Shown: positions 53,465-62,044 of the stretch, piece after piece | Numbering within the stretch: the stretch's first letter is position 1 | How the letters are laid out: every line of letters begins with the position of its first letter | NCBI RefSeq assembly: GCF_017874715.1 | Contig: NZ_JAGGLR010000006.1 | Coordinates: 372,001-436,000, forward strand | Reading direction: 5' to 3' | Length of the DNA: 64,000 nucleotides | Source: Streptomyces iranensis | Lineage (GTDB): Bacteria; Actinomycetota; Actinomycetes; Streptomycetales; Streptomycetaceae | Translations under genes and position numbers: made by a program | The notes under the pieces: model-generated | What the model was told of the DNA's origin: nothing | Seen by the model: the letters and a program-made list of their open reading frames with translations, nothing else | Databases searched by the model: none

Positions 53465-55981
53465 TCAAAAAGGGGGGTCCCGCAGCAGGTCGGGGACGGC
53501 GTTGCCGTCCGGCTCGTCGCGGTCGCCCGACACGACCGTCAGCCGCTGGGTGGCGCGGGTGAGCGCCACGTACAGCACCCGGAGCCCCGCCGGGGACTCG
53601 TCGGCGATCTCGGCGGGCGAGACCACGACCGTCGCGTCGTACTCGAGCCCCTTCGCCTCCAGGCTGCCCAGCGCCACCGCCCGGTCGCCCAGGCCCGTCA
53701 GCCACTGACGGGCCTGGGCGCGCCGGTTCATCGCGACGACGACGCCGACGGTGCCGTCCACCTCGTCCAGCAGCCGGACCGCCTCGCGGCGCGCGGCCGC
53801 GCCGAGGTCGCCGTCCGCGCCCGGTACGAAGCGCGGCGCCACGCCCGTGGAGCGGACCGCCTCGGGGGCGGGGGTGCCGGGCATGGCGAGGGTGAGGACC
53901 TTGGTGGCCAGTTCGGCGATCTCCGCGGGGTTGCGGTAGTTGACGGTGAGGGTGAAGCGGCGGCGCGGGCGGCTGCCGAGCGCCTCGTCCCGGGCCCGCC
54001 CCGCCTCTTCCGGGTCGGACCAGGAGCTCTGGGCCGGGTCGCCGACGACCGTCCAGGTGGCGTGGCGGCCACGCCGTCCGATCATCCGCCACTGCATCGG
54101 GGTGAGGTCCTGCGCCTCGTCGACGATCACATGGGCGTAGTCGGCGCGCTCCCGCTCGGCCCGCTCGGCGCGGCTGCGGCGGGGGCTGACCCGGTCGGCG
54201 TAGGTGGTCAGCTCGTCCAGACCGGTGAGCTGGTCCAGCGGATCGGCCTCGCGGGGGCCCGCGGGGCGGGCGGGGGTGCCCAGGAGGGTGGTCAGCTCGT
54301 CCAGCAGCGCCACGTCGTGGACCGACAGCCGGCCCTGCCCGTCCGGGCCGAGCCGGGCCAGCGACCGGGCCACCTGGCGGACCTCGCGGGGGTTGAGCAC
54401 CCGCCGTGCCCAGCGGTTCAGCCGCTTCTCATCGGCCATCGCGGCGAGGACGGAGCGGGGGGTGAGCTCGGGCCACCAGGCGTCGAGGAACTCGTGGAAG
54501 GAGTCCTCGGAGGAGATGTCCTCGTCGAAGCCCTCCCGCGCCTCGGCGGCCAGCTCGGCGTCGGTGTACCGCCCGGGGGCGCCGGAGCGGGCCCACAGCG
54601 CGTCCAGGAGCAGCCGCCGGGCGCGCGGGCGCAGCAGATTGACGGGCGCGGTGCCGCCCAGCACGTGTCGACGGATGGTGCGCAGCTCATCGGCGCCCAG
54701 CTCGATCCGGGCGCCGAAGGCGACCACGCGCAGCCGCTCGGGCGGGCCGCCGGGTCTGGACCCGGAGCCCGCACCGGGTCTGCCGCCGTGGGCCTCCAGC
54801 GCCCCGTCCAGCGTCAGCTGGCCCTCGTCGGATGACGAGGACGAAGCCGATGGCGAGGACGAAGCCGATGGCGACGAAGAGGCCGGACCGGCGGACGCGG
54901 CGGCCCCGCGCGGCAGCTCCAGCGCGCCGCGCGCGGCGTTGCGCAGCACCTTCACCATCCGGGACGAGCCCTTGACGCGGGCCACGGCCGGGGTGTCGTA
55001 CGTGGTGGCCTCGGCGCCCTCCACCAGCGAGCCCACCGCCCGGATGGCCACCTGGCCCTCCTCGCCCAGCGAGGGCAGCACGCCCTCGGTGTAGGCGACC
55101 AGCAGCGGGGTGGGGCTGACCACGAGGATGCCGCCCGCGTAGCGCCGCCGGTCCTGGTAGAGGAGGTACGCCGCGCGGTGCAGCGCGACCGCCGTCTTGC
55201 CGGTGCCGGGGCCGCCCTCGACCTCGGTGACGGAGGCGGCGGGGGCGCGGATCACCTGGTCCTGCTCGGCCTGGATGGAGGCCACGATGTCGCGCATGGT
55301 GTGGCCGCGGGCCTGGCCGAGCGCGGCCATCAGCGCGCCGTCGCCGACCACCGGCAGCGCCCCGCCGTCGAGGGTGGCGCTGAGCTCCGGGCGCAGCAGG
55401 TCGTCCTCGACGCCGAGCACCCGGCGGCCCTTGCTGCGGATCACCCGGCGGCGGACGACGCGGCCGGGGGCGACCGGGGTGGAGCGGTAGAAGGGCGCGG
55501 CGGCGGGCGCCCGCCAGTCGATCACCAGCGGGGCGTAGTCGGCGTCCAGGACGCCGATGCGGCCGATGTGCAACGTTTCCGCGATCTCCGCGCGGTCGCC
55601 GTCCGGGCCGGTGCGGATGGCGTCGTCGGCGGGCTCCACGGAGGTGTAGGCGCCGTCGGGCCCGCGTCGGCCGTCCTTGCCCGGCAGCAGATCGATGCGG
55701 CCGAAGAGGAAGTCCTCGAACTCGCTGTTCAGCCGGTTGAGGTGGACCCCGGCCCGGAAGACCTGGGCGTCCCGTTCGGCGAGCGCGCCGGGCGTGCCGA
55801 CCTGACCGCGCTTGGCGGCGTCGTCCATGAGGAACTCCGCCTCGTGGATCTTCTCCGCGAGGCGGTGGTACACCCGGTCCAGATGCGTCTGTTCGATCCG
55901 GATCTCGCTGTCCCGGACGCCGTCCCCGCGGTCCCCCCGCGGTGCCGTCCGGTCGTCATGCGTGGCGTTCTGCGCGGCCAC
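53465..55981 (-). CDS. helD: HelD-like SF1 helicase / RNA-polymerase recycling factor
   Basis: UvrD-like ATPase of 838 residues. In actinobacteria, HelD proteins bind RNA polymerase and release it from stalled complexes; the related HelR gives rifampicin tolerance. N-terminal coiled coil (RIEQTHLDRVYHRLAEKIHE) is the arm that enters the RNA-polymerase secondary channel. Walker A GGPGTGKTAVALHR, Walker B VIVDEAQDLTPMQW, motif VI YVALTRATQRL. A Ser/Ala/Pro-rich insertion (about 365-385) is unusual. GTG start 55981. No rifamycin-associated element is visible upstream, so constitutive HelD rather than inducible HelR is likelier. Neighbours match SCO2952. Confidence 0.9.
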   Translation of the reverse strand: MAAQNATHDDRTAPRGDRGDGVRDSEIRIEQTHLDRVYHRLAEKIHEAEFLMDDAAKRGQVGTPGALAERDAQVFRAGVHLNRLNSEFEDFLFGRIDLLPGKDGRRGPDGAYTSVEPADDAIRTGPDGDRAEIAETLHIGRIGVLDADYAPLVIDWRAPAAAPFYRSTPVAPGRVVRRRVIRSKGRRVLGVEDDLLRPELSATLDGGALPVVGDGALMAALGQARGHTMRDIVASIQAEQDQVIRAPAASVTEVEGGPGTGKTAVALHRAAYLLYQDRRRYAGGILVVSPTPLLVAYTEGVLPSLGEEGQVAIRAVGSLVEGAEATTYDTPAVARVKGSSRMVKVLRNAARGALELPRGAAASAGPASSSPSASSSPSASSSSSDEGQLTLDGALEAHGGRPGAGSGSRPGGPPERLRVVAFGARIELGADELRTIRRHVLGGTAPVNLLRPRARRLLLDALWARSGAPGRYTDAELAAEAREGFDEDISSEDSFHEFLDAWWPELTPRSVLAAMADEKRLNRWARRVLNPREVRQVARSLARLGPDGQGRLSVHDVALLDELTTLLGTPARPAGPREADPLDQLTGLDELTTYADRVSPRRSRAERAERERADYAHVIVDEAQDLTPMQWRMIGRRGRHATWTVVGDPAQSSWSDPEEAGRARDEALGSRPRRRFTLTVNYRNPAEIAELATKVLTLAMPGTPAPEAVRSTGVAPRFVPGADGDLGAAARREAVRLLDEVDGTVGVVVAMNRRAQARQWLTGLGDRAVALGSLEAKGLEYDATVVVSPAEIADESPAGLRVLYVALTRATQRLTVVSGDRDEPDGNAVPDLLRDPPF

Positions 55982-56045
55982 CCAGGCCCCCTTCTGTGTT
56001 CTTAAGGGCAGCCGTCAACCGTACACCTGAAGGGGAGGGGGTTTC

Positions 56046-56810
56046 TCAGAGCCTGACCTGGGCCAGGCGCTGGCCGTCCAGGGTGCGGACCTCGAACCGC
56101 TCGATGTCGTTGGTGTTCATGGCGGCGCCGCCCTGGGCGTAGAGCGGCTCCTTGCTCCAGCGGGAGCCGTCCCCGTCCTTGACGCCGTAGCCCGAGGTGG
56201 GCACGGCCCAGGTGGTGATGGTCTCCTCGTGGCCGTCCTTGCCGATGGCGACCAGGTCACAGCTGCGCGGCCCCTTCAGGTTGCCCAGCTTGAGGGCGAC
56301 GGAGGTGCCCCACCCCTTCTGCTGGAGCGAGACGGAGGCGTCCACCTTGGTGACGGGGTCGACCGAGCCGAACTTCTCGCCCTGGTCGTACACCTGCTTG
56401 GAGGAGGAGGCCGCCACCTGGTCCTTGCCCCCGCCGCCGTCGGAGCTCGCGGTGATGGCCGCTCCCGCGAGCGGGCCGCCGACGATGAGGACGGCGGCCG
56501 CGGCGACGAGGAAGAGACGCCGTCTGCCGGAGGCCTTGCGACTCACCGCGACGTCGTCCATCAGCCGGTCGAGCAGTTCGGGCCCCGGGCGGGCGGTGAC
56601 CACCGCCGGATCCGGGAGCGCGGTGCCGTCGGCGGCGGTGGCGTACTCGGCCAGCAGCGGCGGGAGGCCCATCAGCTCATCGAGCTCGGCGGCGCACCGC
56701 TCGCACCCGATGAGGTGGTCCTCGAAGCGCGCCGCGTCGGCGGGGTCGAGCACCCCGAGCGCATAGGCGCCGACCGCGGTGTGCTGCTGGTCGTCCGCTG
56801 CCGGCATCAT
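56046..56810 (-). CDS. rsuA: Anti-sigma factor with zinc-finger domain (RsuA)
   Basis: Membrane-spanning anti-sigma factor of 254 residues. The N-terminal cytoplasmic part has the ZAS-type motif FEDHLIGCERCAAELDEL (H-x3-C-x2-C), then one membrane helix (LFLVAAAAVLIVGGPLAGAA), and an extracellular RskA-like C-terminal domain of about 125 residues. It holds the sigma factor at the membrane until a signal triggers release. ATG 56810 overlaps the sigma stop (ATGA). Position next to sigU corresponds to SCO2953. Confidence 0.9.
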   Translation of the reverse strand: MMPAADDQQHTAVGAYALGVLDPADAARFEDHLIGCERCAAELDELMGLPPLLAEYATAADGTALPDPAVVTARPGPELLDRLMDDVAVSRKASGRRRLFLVAAAAVLIVGGPLAGAAITASSDGGGGKDQVAASSSKQVYDQGEKFGSVDPVTKVDASVSLQQKGWGTSVALKLGNLKGPRSCDLVAIGKDGHEETITTWAVPTSGYGVKDGDGSRWSKEPLYAQGGAAMNTNDIERFEVRTLDGQRLAQVRL

Positions 56811-57328
56811 GCCGTGACCCCCCGTTCCTCGAGCGAGAGCTTCAGGGAGCGCAGCGCGTAGAAGACCCGGGACCTCACCGTCCCGGCGGGAACGCCCAGC
56901 ACTTCGGCCGCCTCACTCACCGTCCGTCCCTTGAAGTATGTCTCGACGAGCGCCGCTCTATGTGCGTCGGTGAGGTCATTCAACGCGTCAGAAATGGTCA
57001 TCTGGCGCAACGCGCGGTCGATGTCGTCCGCGGCGGGCATCACATGGAGCGGCGCCGCGTCCACTTCGTGGGGACGTGCGCGGCGTTGGCGGTGGCCGTC
57101 GATGACAATACGGCGGGCCACGGTCACCAGCCAGGGTCGTACCGATCCTCCGGAGCGCCGCAGTTGGTCGGCGTTCCGCCAGGCGCGCAGGAGGGTCTCC
57201 TGGACCACGTCCTCGGCGCGGTGCCGGTCGCCCGCGACCAGGCGCAGGACGAAGGCGAGAAGCGGGCCTGCGTGCTCCGCGTAGAGCGCGCGCATGAGCG
57301 CGTCGTCCGGTGTCGTCCTCTCGGTCAC
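56807..57328 (-). CDS. sigU: ECF sigma factor (SigU)
   Basis: Extracytoplasmic-function sigma factor of 173 residues. Region 2 shows LLAFVLRLVAGDRHRAEDVV and QETLLRAWRN for -10 recognition. Region 4 contains AALVETYFKGRTVSEAAEVL and the helix-turn-helix GVPAGTVRSRVFYALR. Start GTG 57328; the longer frame upstream is not sigma-like. Overlaps its anti-sigma gene. In S. coelicolor the equivalent SigU affects morphology and secretion when unrestrained. Confidence 0.92.
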   Translation of the reverse strand: MTERTTPDDALMRALYAEHAGPLLAFVLRLVAGDRHRAEDVVQETLLRAWRNADQLRRSGGSVRPWLVTVARRIVIDGHRQRRARPHEVDAAPLHVMPAADDIDRALRQMTISDALNDLTDAHRAALVETYFKGRTVSEAAEVLGVPAGTVRSRVFYALRSLKLSLEERGVTA

Positions 57329-57529
57329 GAGGGCATCTTTGCGTACGCAAGCCGCCGGGTCGAGGGGGGTACGGGCTGGAAACGCTCGCCGTTCATCGAC
57401 CACCGTGTGATGTACATCCCAATCCCGGACTGAACATCTCCCGGTGTGCGGTGCGTACTTGAGTCCGAGTAAGGCCGACGCCGGGCGGGTGTCGGCTACC
57501 AGGAAGGGCTCCCTCCCCAAATCCGCCCC

Positions 57530-57560
57530 GCAGGCCCCGGTCCCCCCATCCGGGGCCTGC
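57530..57560 (-). terminator. Terminator after CGNR zinc-finger gene
   Basis: Perfect 11-bp stem GCAGGCCCCGG / CCGGGGCCTGC, nine-base loop, between the CGNR gene end and the sigU promoter region. Confidence 0.85.
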
Positions 57561-57589
57561 GTCATGTCCGGGTCATGACTGAATTTCGC

Positions 57590-58192
57590 TCATGCTTTGC
57601 TGATGCTCGGGTTTACCCGGCGGCGGTGACGGGCAACCCGCTCGCGATTTCCGCAGACTTCGCTGGAGCACCAGCGCCTGCGGCGGCCGCGCGAGGTGTC
57701 GAGGTAGACCAGCGAGCAGGTCTCCCCCTCACAGCGCCGCAGCTGCCCGCGCGCCACCGGGTCGGTGAGCAACTGCACCGCGTCCCGGGCGATCTGGGAG
57801 AGCAGCGCACCGCAGTCCGCCTTCCCGGCGAAGGCGCCGACCAGGGTGCCGTCGGGGGTCCGTACGGCGCGCAGGGCGGGCGGGCCGGTGGCGGCCAGCG
57901 CGTTCATCCGCTCCAGATCGGCGGCCGCGGCATGGCCCTCGACCTCGGTGTGGATTATGCGGTGCAGCAGGTCGCGGGCGGCCCGGAAGCGGATGAGCCA
58001 GCGGTGGTCCACGGCCTCGAGCGAGGTGCCGCCGGGCACCAGCCCGGTGCCCAGCAGCCACGCCCGGAGGGGCTCCACCCCGCCGAGCCGCTCGACGGGC
58101 GCCTCGCTGAGCCGGCCGCCGACCGTGGCCACCAGGTCCAGGCAGATCCGCCCCGAGTCGAACCGCAGGTCGTAGGCCGACGCCGACGCCAT
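57590..58192 (-). CDS. ABATE/CGNR zinc-finger regulator
   Basis: Protein of 200 residues. The N-terminal ABATE domain (about 5-135, FDSGRICLDLVATVGGR) is followed by a CGNR zinc finger (CEGETCSLVYLDTSRGRRRR, WCSSEVCGNR with four Cys). These are presumed stress-related DNA-binding regulators that respond to a ligand in the ABATE domain. Start ATG 58192 (MASASAYDLRF). No partner operon; flanked by sigU and nnaR. Confidence 0.9.
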   Translation of the reverse strand: MASASAYDLRFDSGRICLDLVATVGGRLSEAPVERLGGVEPLRAWLLGTGLVPGGTSLEAVDHRWLIRFRAARDLLHRIIHTEVEGHAAAADLERMNALAATGPPALRAVRTPDGTLVGAFAGKADCGALLSQIARDAVQLLTDPVARGQLRRCEGETCSLVYLDTSRGRRRRWCSSEVCGNRERVARHRRRVNPSISKA

Positions 58193-58261
58193 GTTCCCGT
58201 CACCCCTTCGGGGAAGGCCCGATCCGGTCACCCTTCAGAGTGCCCGCCCCGGGTGTTACCC

Positions 58262-58350
58262 GTAACCCCCTCAACCCAGCCCCTCCGGTCAACCCAGCCC
58301 CTCCGGCGTTTGAGGAGCGGGGTCCGGGGCGGAGCCCCGGCAACAGAACA
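58262..58350. repeat. Dispersed Streptomyces-type intergenic repeat
   Basis: Contains CAACCCAGCCCCTCCGG twice in tandem, then CGTTTGAGGAGCGGGGTCCG and GGGGCGGAGCCCC, a hairpin cassette commonly found between Streptomyces genes. Follows the nnaR 3' end and may act as terminator. Confidence 0.75.
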
Positions 58351-58351
58351 G

Positions 58352-59518
58352 CTACTCGCCCCCATACTTCGTGTCGGCCGACGGATCGAGCGCCAGCCGA
58401 TACCCCCGCTTGACCACCGTCTGGATCAGCTTCGGCGAGCCAAGCGAGGTCCGCAGCCGAGCCATCGCCGTCTCCACCGCATGCTCATCACGCCCAGCCC
58501 CCGGCAACGACCGCAGCAGCTCCGACCGCGCCACGACCCAGCCGGGCCGGCGGGCCAGGGCCCGCAGCAACGCCATCCCGGCGGGCGGCACGGTACGCAG
58601 CTCCCCGTCCACGACCACCGCGTGGCCACGGATCTCCAGCCGCCGCCCGGCGACCGGCAACGGCCGCACCCGCCCCGGAAGTTCCGCGGTCAGCAGCTGC
58701 ACCAGCGGCCCGAGCCGGAACCGTTCGGGCTGGGAGGTGGGAATGTCGTGGGCCTCCAGCGGCAGCGCGGTGACCGGCCCGACACACGCGGGCAGCACAT
58801 CATGGCGGAGCGCGTCCAGCAGCTCCTCGCGCATTCCGCGCCGCTCCGCCCGGTCCAGGAGGCTCGCGGCGGCGGGCGCGCTCGTGAAGGTGACGGCGTC
58901 CAGGGCGCGGGCCACCGTCGCGTCCAGCAGCCGGTCCACCGGTCCGATGTCCTCCGGTGGCATCCAGCGGTACACCGGCACCCCGACCACCTCCGCTCCC
59001 CCGGCCCGCAGCGACTCGACGAAGCCGGGCAGCGGCTCGCCGTGCAGCTGGACGGCGATGCGGTGGCCCTCGACGCCCTCCTCCAGCAGCCGCTCGAGCA
59101 CCTCGGCCATCGACTCGGAGGCCGGGTACCACTCCTCGGTGAGCCCGGCGGCCCGGATCGCCCCGCGTACCTTGGGCCCGCGGGCCAGCAGCCGCACCTC
59201 GCGCAGCCGGTCGAGCAGGGCGTCGCCCAGGCCCCAGCCGTCGGCGGCCTCGACCCAGCCGCGGAAGCCGATGGCGGTGGTGGCGACCACGACATCGGGC
59301 GCGCTGTCGATCAACTGCTTGGTGGCGGCGAGGAGTTCGGAGTCGTCGGCGAGTGGCACGATCCGCAGTGCGGGCGCGTGCATCACCTCCGCGCCACGGC
59401 GCCGCAGCAGGGCGCCGAGTTCGTCCGCGCGCCGTGCTGCGGTGACTCCCACGGTGAATCCGGCGAGAGGGCCGACGGGCGTCTCGCCGCCCGCGGCTCC
59501 GGTCTGTTCTCGGTGCAT
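58352..59518 (-). CDS. nnaR: NnaR: HemD-like domain fused to winged-helix DNA-binding domain
   Basis: Regulator of nitrate/nitrite assimilation in Streptomyces, partnering with GlnR. N-terminal uroporphyrinogen-III synthase-type domain (about 15-265: FTVGVTAARRADELGALLRR, VTFTSAPAAASLL) fused to an OmpR-type winged helix (about 290-385: ALARRPGWVVARSELLRSLP, RLRTSLGSPKLIQTVVKRGY). Start ATG 59518 gives 388 residues. It lies beside narK, and a perfect GlnR-like box is found 89-115 bases upstream. Whether it retains enzymatic activity is not visible from sequence. Confidence 0.92.
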   Translation of the reverse strand: MHREQTGAAGGETPVGPLAGFTVGVTAARRADELGALLRRRGAEVMHAPALRIVPLADDSELLAATKQLIDSAPDVVVATTAIGFRGWVEAADGWGLGDALLDRLREVRLLARGPKVRGAIRAAGLTEEWYPASESMAEVLERLLEEGVEGHRIAVQLHGEPLPGFVESLRAGGAEVVGVPVYRWMPPEDIGPVDRLLDATVARALDAVTFTSAPAAASLLDRAERRGMREELLDALRHDVLPACVGPVTALPLEAHDIPTSQPERFRLGPLVQLLTAELPGRVRPLPVAGRRLEIRGHAVVVDGELRTVPPAGMALLRALARRPGWVVARSELLRSLPGAGRDEHAVETAMARLRTSLGSPKLIQTVVKRGYRLALDPSADTKYGGE

Positions 59519-59606
59519 GGCTCTCGTCCCGATCTTCCGATCTCCCGATTCACTCGTGTATGGGCGCCTTCGGTTCCGCATCCTGTCGCCGTCCCGTGTC
59601 GGTGGC

Positions 59607-59633
59607 GGTTCGCGGAGGTTTCCCAGGTGTAAC
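59607..59633 (-). promoter_or_regulatory. GlnR-box upstream of nnaR
   Basis: On the minus strand: GTTAC-N6-GAAAC-N6-GAACC, matching the gTnAC-n6-GaAAC-n6 pattern of GlnR boxes. It supports nitrogen control of nnaR. Confidence 0.8.
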
Positions 59634-59740
59634 GGGGAGTACGGCCGGGGGCTTCCCCGGCCGACCGTACGCCCCGAGTCGCCGCAACGCCCGCCCGTAA
59701 GCCGCTCGGCGGCCCGGTCGGGCGCCCCTCGGCGGCCCGC

Positions 59741-61141
59741 TCAGACGTCCGCGTAGGCGGGTTGCCGCTCCGACCGCGGATCATGCGCATCCGCCTGCGC
59801 GCCGGACACCGCGGCCGGGCGGCGCGCGCCACGGAGGTATACGGCCCAGGTGACCGCGGAGCACACCGCGTAGAAGGCGAGGAAGGAGACGAAGGCGGGG
59901 GTCCCGGAGTGGGCGCCCGCGAACGACTCACGGAAGGCGAGGTTGATCCCGAGCCCGCCGAGCGCGCCGACCGCCCCGATCAGCCCCATCGCCGCGCCCG
60001 ACAGCCGCCGCCCGTAGGCCGCGGCCTCCTCGCCGGTCAGACCGCGGGCCACGGCCTTCGCCTGGAAGATGCCGGGGATCATCTTGAAGGTGGAGCCGTT
60101 GCCGAGCCCGCTGAGGACGAAGAGTGCGATGAAGCCCACGAGGAAGACGGACAGCGACTTCTGCGCGGAGGCGTAGACGACCACGACGGTCGCGGCGGCC
60201 ATGGCGGCGAAGGTCCACAGCGTGATCTTCGCACCGCCGTGGGCGTCGGCGAGCCGGCCGCCGACGGGCCGGATGAGCGACCCGAGCAGCGGGCCGATGA
60301 AGGTCAGCGCGGCGGCCTGGAGCGGGGTGCGGTCGAACTGGTTCTGCAGCACGAGACCGAAGGCGAAGCTGTAGCCGATGAACGAACCGAAGGTGCCGAT
60401 GTAGAGCAGCGACATGATCCAGGTGTGGGCGTCCCGCGCCGCCTCCTTGGCCGCCCCGGCGTCGTTGCGCACCGGCGCCAGGTTGTCCATGAACAGCGCC
60501 GAGAGCGCCGCCGCGACGACGATCAGCGGGATGTAGACGGCGAGCACGAGCCGCGGATGGGCCGCGCCGGCGGTGCCGATCACCAGCAGCCCGACCAGCT
60601 GGATCACCGGGACGCCGATGTTGCCGCCGCCCGCGTTGAGGCCGAGCGCCCAGCCCTTCCTGCGCAGCGGGTAGAAGGAGTTGATGTTGGTCATGGACGA
60701 GGCGAAGTTGCCGCCGCCGACCCCGGTGAGCGCCGCGACCACCAGGAACGTGGTGTACGAGGTCCCGGGCTCCATCACCACGGCGGCGGTGATCGCGGGC
60801 ACGAGCAGCATCCCGGCGCTGACGATCGTCCAGTTGCGCCCGCCGAACCGCGCGACGGCGAAGGTGTACGGCACCCGCAGCACCCCGCCCACCAGCGTGG
60901 GCATGGCGACCAGGAAGAACTTACCGGCCGGGTCGACGCCGTACTCCGGCCCCATGAACAGCACCATCACCGACCACAGGCTCCAGATCGAGAACCCGAT
61001 GTGCTCGGAGAGGATGGAGAAGACCAGGTTCCGGGCGGCGATCCGCTCCCCCTTCTCCCTCCAGAACCTCTCGTCCTCCGGGTCCCACTGCTCGATCCAG
61101 CGGCCCCCTTTGCGCGCGGCGGTGGTGGTCGGGGCAGTCAT
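59741..61141 (-). CDS. narK: NarK-type nitrate/nitrite transporter
   Basis: MFS transporter of 466 residues, nitrate-nitrite porter family. About 12 helices; the NNP signature appears as GVGGGNFASSMTNINSFYPL and, in the second half, as GLGNGSTFKMIPGIF. Start ATG 61141 (MTAPTTTAARKGGRWIEQWD) matches family N-termini. Upstream of nnaR in the same direction, 222 bases apart. It imports nitrate for assimilation or exports nitrite. Confidence 0.94.
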   Translation of the reverse strand: MTAPTTTAARKGGRWIEQWDPEDERFWREKGERIAARNLVFSILSEHIGFSIWSLWSVMVLFMGPEYGVDPAGKFFLVAMPTLVGGVLRVPYTFAVARFGGRNWTIVSAGMLLVPAITAAVVMEPGTSYTTFLVVAALTGVGGGNFASSMTNINSFYPLRRKGWALGLNAGGGNIGVPVIQLVGLLVIGTAGAAHPRLVLAVYIPLIVVAAALSALFMDNLAPVRNDAGAAKEAARDAHTWIMSLLYIGTFGSFIGYSFAFGLVLQNQFDRTPLQAAALTFIGPLLGSLIRPVGGRLADAHGGAKITLWTFAAMAAATVVVVYASAQKSLSVFLVGFIALFVLSGLGNGSTFKMIPGIFQAKAVARGLTGEEAAAYGRRLSGAAMGLIGAVGALGGLGINLAFRESFAGAHSGTPAFVSFLAFYAVCSAVTWAVYLRGARRPAAVSGAQADAHDPRSERQPAYADV

Positions 61142-61394
61142 CACGCCTCCACAGTTCTCGGTGTCGCCACAGACGGTAGGGACGGTGGATTTCCGGGCTG
61201 TGGCGGCAGGTGACGCGGACGAAACCTTGCTCTCACCCGGAGGGCCGGGTGGCGGTGAGGGGAGTCCGGGGCCCGGGTCCCGCGCCCCGGGGATTCCCTC
61301 ATCCGGTGGAGCCGTGCCCATCGCATACGCGGCGCGAGGTATCGCCCGGTACCGTACGCGGTGCACCGCCCGCCCCGCCCCGCCGGAGGATCGC

Positions 61395-61763
61395 ATGAGC
61401 AGCCAGCCGGATCACCCGTACGACCCGGTGACCGCACAACCTGCCAGTACGCCCGAGGCGCTGCGCGCGGCGGTGGCGCAGGTCGCACCCGGGTCCCTGG
61501 CCGCCTTCGACGCCGAGCGAGCGGAGGTGGTGCGGCAGGCCCGCGCCGAGGTGAGCGCGGCCCCGCTGCGCAGCTTCACCCGGCAATGGGCGGTCAACGT
61601 GGCGATCGCGCGCCATCCGGCGCGCGCTGCCCGTCTCCGCGAGCTGGAAGCGCTGATCGCCGAGACGGACGACCTCGTCCAGGCACGCGAGGCCGCCGCG
61701 GAGGTCGGCCGGATCCTGGACGCCGCGTTCGCCGAGGCCGGGGTGAAGCGAGGAGAGGCGTGA
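61395..61763 (+). CDS. DUF6247-like protein, possible antitoxin partner
   Basis: Helical protein of 122 residues with SLAAFDAERAEVVRQARAEV and RQWAVNVAIARHPARAARLR, resembling the DUF6247 family of actinomycetes. ATG 61395 has GGAGGA upstream. Its TGA overlaps the next gene's GTG. The arrangement and sizes resemble toxin-antitoxin pairs, with this gene in the antitoxin position; this is inference. Divergent from narK. Confidence 0.7.
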   Translation: MSSQPDHPYDPVTAQPASTPEALRAAVAQVAPGSLAAFDAERAEVVRQARAEVSAAPLRSFTRQWAVNVAIARHPARAARLRELEALIAETDDLVQAREAAAEVGRILDAAFAEAGVKRGEA

Positions 61764-62044
61764 GCGACGCATGGCGCTGGGAGTACGACCCGGACGAAGC
61801 GCACGTCGTCGCGGGGCTGCCCAGCCACGTGCTCGGCGAGGTCGAGCGCCTCGCGCATGAACTGGTCGACCTCGCCGACCTGGGCGTCGATGTCACGGAC
61901 ATCGGCAAGGGGCCTCAACCGGGTGTCCCGGGTGGGCTGCGCCGCCTCGGTATTGGCGGGGACGGCTGGCTGTATTTCCTGGCCATGCCACGTCTGCGGC
62001 TCCTCGTCGTCACACGCGTCATTCCGCCGTTCGAAGATCTCTGA
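61760..62044 (+). CDS. Small protein coupled to DUF6247 gene, RelE-like in size
   Basis: A 94-residue protein beginning MSDAWRWEYDPDEAHVVAGL and rich in beta segments toward the end (GDGWLYFLAMPRLRLLVVTR). GTG start overlaps the upstream stop by 4 bases. RelE/ParE toxins have similar length, an early helical pair and a terminal beta sheet, but I do not see their catalytic residues clearly. The last 26 bases overlap the convergent LysR gene. Confidence 0.65.
   Translation: MSDAWRWEYDPDEAHVVAGLPSHVLGEVERLAHELVDLADLGVDVTDIGKGPQPGVPGGLRRLGIGGDGWLYFLAMPRLRLLVVTRVIPPFEDL

Noticed and set aside
55982..56045. Possible rifamycin-associated element upstream of helD
   Set aside because: I looked for a GGGGCTTGC-type palindrome and found none.
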